Assembly (NCBI GenBank): GCA_031549325.1
Contig: JAVBQA010000091.1
Location: 1 to 14,197 of the forward strand
Length of the DNA: 14,197 nt
Reading direction: 5' to 3'
Source of the DNA: JAJDGF01 sp031549325
GTDB lineage: Bacteria > Bacillota > Clostridia > Christensenellales > Aristaeellaceae
In this document: positions 1 to 6,633 of the stretch, piece by piece
How the letters are laid out: the number at the start of each line of letters is the position of its first letter
Numbering within the stretch: position 1 is the first letter of the stretch
Position numbers and translations under genes: made by a program
Notes under the pieces: generated by a model
What the model was told of the DNA's origin: nothing
Databases searched by the model: none
The model's input: the letters and a program-made list of their open reading frames with translations, nothing else

Positions 1-14
1 TGTCATGCGCCATC

Positions 15-1598
15 CTATTGCTGGCCGCGCTCCTGGTATTCGCTGGGGGTGAGTCCCATGTGGCGCTTGAACACGCGCGCGAAGTAGTACGCGTTTTCGA
101 AGCTGAGCGCGTCGGCAACCTCGCAGATGCGCAGGTTGCCCACGCGCAGCATTTCGCAGGCGCGCTCCACCTTGCGGCGGTTCACGTAGTCCACAAAGCT
201 CTCGCCGCACTGCTTTTTGAACAGCGCGGACAGGTAGCCTGGCGACAGGAACACCGCCTGCGCCGCCTGGTTGAGCGCGATGCGCGCGCCGAGGTGATCC
301 TCGATGTAGCGCTTGACCTGCTCGACGATGTCCCCGTGGCGCGAGCCGCCCGGCTCCAGCAGCGCCTGCAGCTCGTTGCCCAGCAGGCGCAGGAAATGAA
401 GCACAGCCCCGCGCGTGGCCAGCTGCTTGATCTGCTGGTAGCCCCGGGAATCGTCGCCCAGCAGCCCGTCGTGCCCGGCCAGTTCCGGCCAGCCGCGGGT
501 GATTTCGTTCGCCGCGAAGCACAGCTCGGTGCATAGCCACACCGCCTGTGCCTTCTCGTGCGGCTCCGACTCGATTCGGTGCGCCGCGCGGTCGAGCAGC
601 TGCTGGCAGCCGGGCGCGCTGCGGGCGTTCAGCTCCTTTTTGAAGCTGCCCACCAGCCCCTTGAGCCCCAGCGGCGGACAGGCGCTAGGCGCGCACTGCT
701 GCGCGCGGATCAGCGCTCTGGCGGTGAGGTAGAACTCGTTTTGCATGTGCGCCAGCTCCTGGCGGCACTGCGCAATGGAGTGCTGGCCGCTGTGGACCGA
801 GCTCACCAGCAGGCAGGGCTCGATACCGGTGATGTCCCCCGAGGCCACCTGAAGCTTTTTGTGAAATGAATCCACCTGCTCGTCAAACGCCTGGTCTCCC
901 CAGATCAGCACCGTCATCTGCAGGTTCTGCGGATCCGGGCTGACGGCCGCGCCGCGAGGGAAGCAGTTTCGCGCGAGCTCGCGCACCACCTGTTGCTCCC
1001 AGTGGAACAGGTCGTCCACGTCCGGCACGTGCCGCTCGGGAAAGCGCAGCAGCACTTCGATCATCAGGTAGCGCTCCAGGATGCCCGCGCGGATCAGCAC
1101 ATCCAGCGCCTCGCGCGGCATGGAGGGCGCGCGCATCAGCCGCACGCTCTGCTCCAGCAGCTGCTCCCAGTTGGTGCGCGCGCCGTGTTCCGCCACGGCG
1201 TTTCGCATGAGGCTTCCGCGCAGCTCGCACTCCCGCGCCGCCTTTTGCAGGCATTCCTGGAGCGTGTCCTGGTCGAGCTGGGTCTTGACCAGGTAATCCA
1301 CGGCGCGGCTCCGAAGGCATTCGCGCGCCAGCTCGAACTCCTGCAGATTGGTGAGCATCACAAACACGACCTCGGGGAACCGCTCCCCGGCGAGCTTGAG
1401 CAGCTCGATGCCGCCCATCACCGGCATGTTGATGTCGGCGATCACGATGTCGGGGCGCAGCGATTCGATCTCGGCCAGCGCCTGCTGCCCGTTGCGCGCG
1501 CTGCCCACCAGCTCGAGGTCCAGCGCCTGCCAGTCCAGCATGGTCTTGATGCCCATCAGAATCAGCGGCTCATCGTCCACCAGCAGCACCCTCAGCAT
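15..1598 (-). CDS. YesN-type response regulator with AraC-family DNA-binding domain
   Basis: This is a 527-residue cytoplasmic transcription regulator, the output half of a two-component system. The N-terminal receiver domain (about residues 1-120) has the acidic pair D8/D9, the phospho-acceptor D55 in DIVIADINMP, the switch T83 and the conserved K105. The middle (about 125-420) is a long region without a recognised motif, as is usual in YesN-like regulators. The C-terminal 100 residues form an AraC/XylS double helix-turn-helix, with LNQAAQAVFLSPGYLSALFK in the first helix pair and the family signature FARVFKRHMGLTPSEYQ at the end. The ATG is preceded by a perfect AGGAGGT (1607-1613) inside the end of the kinase gene, with 8 bases between. 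Only 4 bases separate the two genes, so they are cotranscribed. By context it should activate the divergent transporter and uronate-degradation genes. The family call is firm; the target is inferred. Confidence 0.95.
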   Translation of the reverse strand: MLRVLLVDDEPLILMGIKTMLDWQALDLELVGSARNGQQALAEIESLRPDIVIADINMPVMGGIELLKLAGERFPEVVFVMLTNLQEFELARECLRSRAVDYLVKTQLDQDTLQECLQKAARECELRGSLMRNAVAEHGARTNWEQLLEQSVRLMRAPSMPREALDVLIRAGILERYLMIEVLLRFPERHVPDVDDLFHWEQQVVRELARNCFPRGAAVSPDPQNLQMTVLIWGDQAFDEQVDSFHKKLQVASGDITGIEPCLLVSSVHSGQHSIAQCRQELAHMQNEFYLTARALIRAQQCAPSACPPLGLKGLVGSFKKELNARSAPGCQQLLDRAAHRIESEPHEKAQAVWLCTELCFAANEITRGWPELAGHDGLLGDDSRGYQQIKQLATRGAVLHFLRLLGNELQALLEPGGSRHGDIVEQVKRYIEDHLGARIALNQAAQAVFLSPGYLSALFKKQCGESFVDYVNRRKVERACEMLRVGNLRICEVADALSFENAYYFARVFKRHMGLTPSEYQERGQQ

Positions 1599-1602
1599 GG
1601 GG

Positions 1603-3324
1603 CTAGACCTCCTTTCGGATGCGCACGGTCACGCGCGTGTAGCGGCCCTTTTCACTTTCAAACATAAGCCCGCACTCCTCGCCGTAGGTGAGCTTCAGAC
1701 GGTTGTCCACATTGGCCAGCCCGATGCCCGCCATGCCGCCCGGGTGCGGGTTTTTGGCGGCGGTGCGCAGCGCGTCGAGTTCTTCGGGCGTCATGCCCAC
1801 GCCGTTGTCCAGAACCGAGATCAGCAGGAACTCGCCTTCCTCGCGGGCGCAGAGCTCGATCACGCCGCACTCGCCCTTGGGCTCGATGCCGTGGAAGATG
1901 GCGTTCTCCACCAGCGGCTGCAGCGTGAACTTGACGATTTTGCGGCTGTGCAGCGATTCCGGGATGCGGTTTTTGACCTCCAGCAGCTCCATGAACCGCA
2001 CCGACTGGGTATCCACATAGTCCATCAGCAGCGCGATTTCGTCTTTGAGCGGGATGCTGTCGGACGCGCCCTTGGCCAGGTTTTTGAGCAAGTTGGACAG
2101 GCTCCTGACCGTCTTTTCGATGCCCGGGCTCTTCTGGATCACCGCCATCCAGCGGATGGAGTCCAGCGTGTTGTACAGGAAGTGGGGATTCACCTGGCTC
2201 TGCAGCAGCGCGATCTCGGCGTTCTTCTTTTGCAGGTGCATCTGCTCCGATTCCTTCAGCAACCCGTCGATGCTCTGCGCCATCTCGTTGACTACGCGCC
2301 CCACCTCGGCAATCTCGTCGCCGCCGCGCCCGATGGACGGGTCCTGGCGGAGGTCGCCCTGGGAGATGCGCCGAAGCCGCTCGCGCAGCCGCCTCAGCGG
2401 CTTGGTGATGATGCCCGACAGCTGCACCGCGAGGATGATCGCCACGCTGAGCGAGGTGAGCACCACCACCACCGTGGTGAACAGGATCGCGTTGCCGCCC
2501 GAGGCCAGGAACGTCACGTCCTGGCAGCTGTAGAGCGTGAGCCCGGCGGCCTTCAGAGGGGCGGATTGCAGCCGAAAGGAGCGGCCGTTTTGCCGCACCA
2601 GGCCGCCGCTCCCGCCCGGGCTGGCCAGCATGGGGCTGCTCTCGGGAAAGGGACGCATGTCCGCGCGCGCCACGTAAAGGCTGCCGCCCGCGTACGGCGC
2701 GAGCACATCCTGGATGAACCCGCCGGACATCTCGACGTACAGCCAGCCGCGCTGCACCATGGAGGGCACCTCGTATACCCGGCACAGGTACACCAGGCAG
2801 TCGCTGCCGGTGACGGTTGAAGGCGCGGTGGTCAGGATGCGCTGCTGCCCGTTTTTGTTCAGCTGCTCAAACACAGGCTGTGCCATCACCAGCTCCACGT
2901 CGCGCGGGGTGTTGACCTCGCGCGCCACCGCCTGCGCGCGCACGCCGTGCTCGTTGAACGCCATGAGCCGAAGCACATAGGGCTCGATGCCCGCGTGGGC
3001 GTTCAGGTAGCGCGCCAGCACCTCCTGGGCGCGCAGCACCGCGCGCTTTTGGGGCAGCGTGCCCAGCGACTCGTTGCGCATGCCGCGCGCCACCTCGATG
3101 TCGTAGGCGCACAGGTTGCCCAGGCTCTGCAGGCGCTCCAGGCTCTCATTCAGGCGCGCCTCCACGGTGGACAGGTTCAAGAGGTCGATGCTGTCGGCTT
3201 TCTCGGTGATGATGCCCGTCAGGTAGCGGTACAGGAACGCGTTGCTGAACACGCCCACGATCAGGATGCACACGGTCGAGATCAGGATGATCTTCAGCTT
3301 CAGGCTGCGGATGTTGCGTTTCAA
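1603..3324 (-). CDS. YesM-type sensor histidine kinase
   Basis: This is a 573-residue membrane sensor kinase, partner of the adjacent response regulator. It has a transmembrane segment at about 10-32, an extracytoplasmic sensing region at about 33-275 (probably a Cache-type fold, inferred from family), a second membrane segment at about 278-304 and a HAMP linker at about 305-357. The His_kinase (LytS/YesM-type) core has the phospho-accepting H381 in QSQVNPHFLYNTLDSIRW. The ATPase domain carries an N box in LQPLVENAIFHG (N474), DNGVGM (506-511) and GIGLANVDNRL (533-543). All catalytic motifs are intact. The start is TTG at 3324-3322: an in-frame stop lies at 3354-3352, no ATG fits, and AAGGAAGG (3334-3341) sits 9 bases upstream. 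In this class the sensed ligand is often an extracellular sugar or is relayed by a binding protein; which applies here cannot be seen. Confidence 0.95.
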   Translation of the reverse strand: MKRNIRSLKLKIILISTVCILIVGVFSNAFLYRYLTGIITEKADSIDLLNLSTVEARLNESLERLQSLGNLCAYDIEVARGMRNESLGTLPQKRAVLRAQEVLARYLNAHAGIEPYVLRLMAFNEHGVRAQAVAREVNTPRDVELVMAQPVFEQLNKNGQQRILTTAPSTVTGSDCLVYLCRVYEVPSMVQRGWLYVEMSGGFIQDVLAPYAGGSLYVARADMRPFPESSPMLASPGGSGGLVRQNGRSFRLQSAPLKAAGLTLYSCQDVTFLASGGNAILFTTVVVVLTSLSVAIILAVQLSGIITKPLRRLRERLRRISQGDLRQDPSIGRGGDEIAEVGRVVNEMAQSIDGLLKESEQMHLQKKNAEIALLQSQVNPHFLYNTLDSIRWMAVIQKSPGIEKTVRSLSNLLKNLAKGASDSIPLKDEIALLMDYVDTQSVRFMELLEVKNRIPESLHSRKIVKFTLQPLVENAIFHGIEPKGECGVIELCAREEGEFLLISVLDNGVGMTPEELDALRTAAKNPHPGGMAGIGLANVDNRLKLTYGEECGLMFESEKGRYTRVTVRIRKEV

Positions 3325-3333
3325 TCGGAAGCA

Positions 3334-3341
3334 CCTTCCTT
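3334..3341 (-). promoter_or_regulatory. Ribosome binding site deciding the TTG start of the kinase
   Basis: AAGGAAGG read on the minus strand lies 9 bases before TTG at 3324. The reading frame is closed by a stop at 3354-3352, so this TTG is the only reasonable initiation codon for the full-length kinase. Confidence 0.7.
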
Positions 3342-3350
3342 GTCGCGTCC

Positions 3351-3380
3351 ATTATACCGCATTTGGAGCCGCTTTGTGCA
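3351..3380 (-). promoter_or_regulatory. Candidate promoter for the kinase-regulator operon
   Basis: On the minus strand there is a perfect TATAAT at 3356-3351. TGCACA (4 of 6 to TTGACA) lies at 3380-3375, with an 18-base spacer. Transcription would start near 3344, giving a leader of about 20 bases before the TTG. The -35 element overlaps the left arm of a dyad at 3377-3406. A second TATAAT occurs on the same strand at 3411-3406 but has no recognisable -35 element. No transcript evidence is available. Confidence 0.55.
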
Positions 3381-3415
3381 ATCATCCGCAGATGATGAAA
3401 ATTGCATTATATCGT

Positions 3416-3468
3416 AAAATAGTACGCATCCGGTGTGCGGCGGCAACAAAACTGTGTGAAAATCGTAC
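3416..3468. promoter_or_regulatory. Candidate tandem operator: two near-identical direct repeats
   Basis: AAAATAGTAC (3416-3425) and AAAATCGTAC (3459-3468) differ at one base and start 43 bp apart, close to four helical turns. They lie upstream of the weak -35 element of the transporter promoter. That is the typical place and arrangement for an AraC-family activator that binds direct repeats. A poorer third copy, AAAATTGCAT, is at 3398-3407. Assignment to the divergently encoded regulator is inference from position and family. Confidence 0.45.
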
Positions 3469-3490
3469 TAAAGATTTCGGGGATTGTGAA

Positions 3491-3519
3491 TTCCGCCGCG
3501 GCGCGGGGCGTTGTATACT
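3491..3519 (+). promoter_or_regulatory. Candidate activator-dependent promoter of the transporter operon
   Basis: A good -10 box TATACT is at 3514-3519. At the right 17-base spacing there is only TTCCGC (3491-3496), a poor -35 element, which fits a promoter that needs an activator. The start would fall near 3526, leaving a leader of about 30 bases that contains the ribosome binding site. The spacer holds a perfect 10-bp palindrome CGCCGCGGCG (3494-3503), whose role, if any, is unknown. Confidence 0.55.
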
Positions 3520-3555
3520 GGCGCCAGAGACCAATTTTGAAAGGGGTAGGAACAA

Positions 3556-4806
3556 ATGAAGAAGCTGATTTCCCTGGTCCTCTGCCTGACGCTGGTGTTT
3601 GGCATGGCTGCGTTTGCCAAGGCGGACGCCACCACCACGATCAAGGTCGCCAACTGGGACACCGCCACGATGGTGTACATCGAGCCCATGATCGCCGCCT
3701 TTGAGGCCGCGAACCCGGGCATCAAGGTGGAGATCGTGGACATCCCCTCGGCAGACTACACCACGAAGCTGTCCGTGATGCTCAACGGTGGCAGCGATGT
3801 GGATGCGTTCTGGATCAAGGACGGCGACACCACCAAGGGCATCGCCGACAAGGGTCAGTTGGCCGACCTGAGCGCTTACATCGAGAAGGACGGCATCAAC
3901 CTGGCGGATTACGCCGGGCTGGCCGAGCGGTTCATTATGGACGGCAAGACCGTGGCGCTGCCCGCGTCCACCGGCTACTATGTGCTGTACTACAACAAGG
4001 ACCTGTTCGACGCCGCTGGCGTCGCCTATCCCTCCAACGACATGACCTGGGCTGAGTACGAGGCGCTGTGCGAGAAGATGACCTCGGGCGAGGGCGCCTC
4101 GAAGATCTACGGCGGATTCCTGCACACCTGGCAGGCGTGCGTGCAGAACTGGGGCGTGCAGGACGGGCAGCACACCATCCTGGACACCGACTACAGCTTC
4201 TTCAAGCCCTACTATGAGATGGCGCTCAGGCTGCAGGACGCCGGCTACATCATGGACTACGCCACGCTCAAGACCGGCAATATCCACTACTCCAGCCCGT
4301 TCCTGCAGGGCAGTGTGGCCACCATCCCCATGGGCACCTGGTTCATGACCACCATCATCCAGAAGAAGACCGCGGGCGAGAGCAATGTCAACTGGGGCAT
4401 CGCCACGCTGCCGCATCCGGAAGGCGTGGAGGCGGGCTGGACCGTGGGCTCCGTGACGCCCATCGCCATCAACGAGGCCTCTCAGAACAAGGACGCCGCC
4501 TGGGAGTTCGTGAAGTTCGTCGCCAGCGAAGAGGGCGCCAAGATCTACTCCGAAGGCTTCGCGATCCCCAGCCGCAGCACGGATGAAACCCTGAAGGCGC
4601 TGGCCTCGGCCAACGGCATGCCGGAAGGCGCGCTGGAGGCGCTGGCCGTGAAGAACATCAGCCTGGACCGCCCGATGATGAACTACGTGGCGGAAGTGAA
4701 CCAGATGCTGAACGAGCAGCACGGGCTGATCATGCTCAAGGAGCTGAGCGTAGACGAAGGTCTGGCAGAGATGAGCAAGCTGTCCCAGGACATCCAGAAC
4801 CAGTAA
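3556..4806 (+). CDS. Sugar ABC transporter solute-binding protein
   Basis: This is a 416-residue extracytoplasmic binding protein of the family 1 (CUT1) type, which captures oligosaccharide and delivers it to the two permeases encoded next. The N-terminus is a Sec signal peptide (MKK, hydrophobic core at about 4-20, cleavage probably after AFA or AKA near 21-24). No Cys sits in a lipobox: the only Cys (residue 10) is inside the hydrophobic core. The mature part shows classic family features: an opening strand TTIKVANWD, FEAANPGIKVEIVDIP, the hinge-region pattern KTVALPASTGYYVLYYNKDLF, and PMGTWFMTTI with a late KDAAWEFVKFVASEEG. The ATG is preceded by AAGGGGTAGG (3541-3550). It is the first gene of the rightward operon. 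The ligand cannot be read from sequence; the downstream enzymes suggest a uronate-containing oligosaccharide. Confidence 0.95.
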   Translation: MKKLISLVLCLTLVFGMAAFAKADATTTIKVANWDTATMVYIEPMIAAFEAANPGIKVEIVDIPSADYTTKLSVMLNGGSDVDAFWIKDGDTTKGIADKGQLADLSAYIEKDGINLADYAGLAERFIMDGKTVALPASTGYYVLYYNKDLFDAAGVAYPSNDMTWAEYEALCEKMTSGEGASKIYGGFLHTWQACVQNWGVQDGQHTILDTDYSFFKPYYEMALRLQDAGYIMDYATLKTGNIHYSSPFLQGSVATIPMGTWFMTTIIQKKTAGESNVNWGIATLPHPEGVEAGWTVGSVTPIAINEASQNKDAAWEFVKFVASEEGAKIYSEGFAIPSRSTDETLKALASANGMPEGALEALAVKNISLDRPMMNYVAEVNQMLNEQHGLIMLKELSVDEGLAEMSKLSQDIQNQ

Positions 4807-4828
4807 CCGATCGGCGAACCATTCATCC

Positions 4829-4856
4829 GGGGCGGGCAATCGCTGTTGCCCGCCCC
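4829..4856 (+). terminator. Intercistronic hairpin after the binding-protein gene (attenuator or partial terminator)
   Basis: A perfect 11-bp GC-rich stem is formed by GGGGCGGGCAA (4829-4839) and TTGCCCGCCCC (4846-4856) with a six-base loop. It starts 22 bases past the binding-protein stop. The following bases (CCTCTGTCT) contain no run of T, so full rho-independent termination is doubtful. In many sugar ABC operons such a hairpin stabilises the upstream mRNA and lowers permease expression relative to the binding protein; that role is inferred here. Confidence 0.7.
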
Positions 4857-4868
4857 CTCTGTCTAAAC

Positions 4869-4876
4869 AGGAGGGG
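4869..4876 (+). promoter_or_regulatory. Ribosome binding site deciding the TTG start of permease 1
   Basis: AGGAGGGG ends 6 bases before TTG at 4883. This strong signal favours the TTG over the in-frame ATG at 4916, which has no comparable site. Confidence 0.7.
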
Positions 4877-4882
4877 ATTCAT

Positions 4883-5788
4883 TTGACCGTTCGCTCTGCG
4901 CCCCCGAAGAAGGCCATGCCGCTGGGCGCCCGAAACGCGCTGGTGGGCATGTCGTTCATTCTGCCCAACTTCATCGGATTCTTTCTGTTCGTGCTGATCC
5001 CGGTGGGCTTTTCGTTCGTGCTCAGCCTGATGAAGTGGGACGGGTTCACCCAGATGCAGTTTGTGGGGCTGAAGAACTTCATCACCATCTTCAAGGAGCG
5101 CGCGTTCCAGCAAGCGCTCCAAAAGACCATGACTTTCACCGTGGCGACGGTTGTGTTCACCATGGCAGCGTCGCTGCTGCTGGCGGTGCTGCTCAACAAG
5201 AAGTTGCGGCTGACCAGCTTCTACCGCTCGGCCATGTTCTTTCCGTATGTGGCCTCGATGGTGTCCGTCGCGGTGGTGTGGAAGCTGCTGTTCATGAAGG
5301 ACATGGGGCCCATCAACGAGTTTCTGCGCTTCATCGGCATATCGAACCCGCCCGGCTGGATCGCGTCCACCCAGTGGGCGCTGCCTGCGGTGATGATCGT
5401 GTACATCTGGAAGTTCATGGGCTACTACATGATCGTGTACCTGGCCGCGCTGCAGGACGTGCCGCCCGAGCTGCGGGAGGCCGCCTCCATCGACGGCGCC
5501 ACGGGGATACAGTACTTTTGGCGCGTGCAGCTGCCCATGCTGACGCCCACCCATTTCTTCGTGCTGATGATGCTCACGATCAACTCGTTCAAGTCGTTTG
5601 ACCTGGTGTTCGCGATGACCGAGGGCGGCCCGGGCACGGCCACCACGCTTTTGAGCAACTACATCTACAACAAGGCGTTCGTGTCGTTTAACTATGGCCA
5701 CACCTCGGCGGCCGCGTTCGTGCTGTTCCTCATCATCGGCGCGATCATGCTGGTGCAGTTCCGCGTCGAGAAGCGGCTGGAAAGGTAG
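4883..5788 (+). CDS. Sugar ABC transporter permease (MalF/UgpA type)
   Basis: This is a 301-residue integral membrane subunit of a CUT1 importer, expected to pair with the next gene product. Six hydrophobic segments can be seen, at roughly 20-49, 84-104, 115-137, 165-190, 222-242 and 274-292. The cytoplasmic EAA loop that contacts the ATPase is at 199-220 (EAASIDGATG then the distal QLPML). The sequence TEGGP (246-250) before the last segment is typical of UgpA-like permeases. The start is TTG at 4883, chosen because AGGAGGGG precedes it; an ATG at 4916 would remove 11 residues before the first membrane segment. The gene follows the binding-protein gene after a hairpin and is 9 bases from the next permease gene. 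Confidence 0.95.
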   Translation: MTVRSAPPKKAMPLGARNALVGMSFILPNFIGFFLFVLIPVGFSFVLSLMKWDGFTQMQFVGLKNFITIFKERAFQQALQKTMTFTVATVVFTMAASLLLAVLLNKKLRLTSFYRSAMFFPYVASMVSVAVVWKLLFMKDMGPINEFLRFIGISNPPGWIASTQWALPAVMIVYIWKFMGYYMIVYLAALQDVPPELREAASIDGATGIQYFWRVQLPMLTPTHFFVLMMLTINSFKSFDLVFAMTEGGPGTATTLLSNYIYNKAFVSFNYGHTSAAAFVLFLIIGAIMLVQFRVEKRLER

Positions 5789-5797
5789 GGCGGTCAC

Positions 5798-6628
5798 ATG
5801 ATTGAGAATCGAAGCAAACTCGCGAGCGCCGGGCTGTACCTGCTGCTCTCGGCGCTGACCGTAATCACGCTGCTGCCGCTGGTCTGGATGCTGTCGGCTT
5901 CGCTGAAGCTGGACATCGACGTGTTTTCGGTGCCCATCCGGTGGATTCCCGGGAACCCGCAGTGGGCGAACTACGCCAAGATCTGGGACAAGATCCCGTT
6001 TGGCAAATTCACGTTTAACTCCATGAAGCTGTCCGTGCTCGTGACGCTGATCCAGGTGCTGACAAGTTCCTTCGCGGCCTACGGGTTCACCAAGTGCAAG
6101 TTCCGCGGGCGCGACGCGCTGTTCTTCGCGTATGTGGCCACGATCGCCATTCCGTGGCAGGTGTATATGCTGCCCCAGTACATCGAGCTTCGCATGTTCC
6201 GCCTGACTGACTCGCACATGGGATACATCCTGATCCAGAGCTTCATCGCGTTCGGCGTGTTTCTGGTGCGCACGTCCTACCAGGGCATTCCCGACGAGCT
6301 GCTGGAGGCGGCGCGCATCGACGGGCTGAACGAGTACGGCATTTACGCGCGCATCGTGCTGCCCTTGTCGCGGCCCGTGATCGCCACGCTGTCGATCTTC
6401 AGCTTCGTCAACATCTGGAACGACTTCATGGGCCCGATGATCTACTTCGACTCGATGGGCAACAAGACCATCCCGCTGGGCATCCGCATGTTCATCGGCC
6501 AGTATTCCGCCGAGTACGGGCTGCTGATGGCGGCCTCGGTGGTGTCGCTGATCCCGATTCTTCTGGTGTTCCTGATGTTCCAGCGGTTCTTCGTGCAGGG
6601 CATCGCCACCAGCGGACTGAAGGGATAG
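5798..6628 (+). CDS. Sugar ABC transporter permease (MalG/UgpE type)
   Basis: This is a 276-residue second membrane subunit of the importer. Hydrophobic segments lie at about 10-34, 76-96, 107-127, 141-158, 193-213 and 240-262. The EAA loop is at 170-191 (EAARIDGLNEYG then VLPLSRPV). The C-terminus FVQGIATSGLKG is the characteristic ending of MalG-type subunits. GGTAGGG (5784-5790) overlaps the stop of the upstream permease gene and lies 7 bases before the ATG. No ABC ATPase gene is in the window. Members of this transporter class often share a multitask ATPase (MsmX/UgpC type) encoded elsewhere. Confidence 0.95.
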   Translation: MIENRSKLASAGLYLLLSALTVITLLPLVWMLSASLKLDIDVFSVPIRWIPGNPQWANYAKIWDKIPFGKFTFNSMKLSVLVTLIQVLTSSFAAYGFTKCKFRGRDALFFAYVATIAIPWQVYMLPQYIELRMFRLTDSHMGYILIQSFIAFGVFLVRTSYQGIPDELLEAARIDGLNEYGIYARIVLPLSRPVIATLSIFSFVNIWNDFMGPMIYFDSMGNKTIPLGIRMFIGQYSAEYGLLMAASVVSLIPILLVFLMFQRFFVQGIATSGLKG

Positions 6629-6633
6629 CGCGC

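Noticed and set aside
1..14. Possible start of another minus-strand gene (ATG at 13-11 or 6-4) just past the regulator stop
   Set aside because: Only a few codons are inside the window and no convincing ribosome binding site is seen, so nothing can be supported.
1348..2820. 490-codon plus-strand frame across the kinase and regulator genes
   Set aside because: Runs antisense across two genes with intact catalytic motifs; the translation is Arg/His/Ala-rich shadow sequence.
3457..3470. Catabolite-responsive (CcpA cre) site suggested by TGAAAATCGTACTA
   Set aside because: The central CG is shifted by one base and the right half does not match the consensus; the sequence is better explained as part of the direct repeat.
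3382..4839. 485-codon minus-strand frame across the binding-protein gene and promoter region
   Set aside because: Antisense to a clear binding protein; it would also remove the divergent promoter region. The His/Val/Gly-rich translation has no family resemblance.
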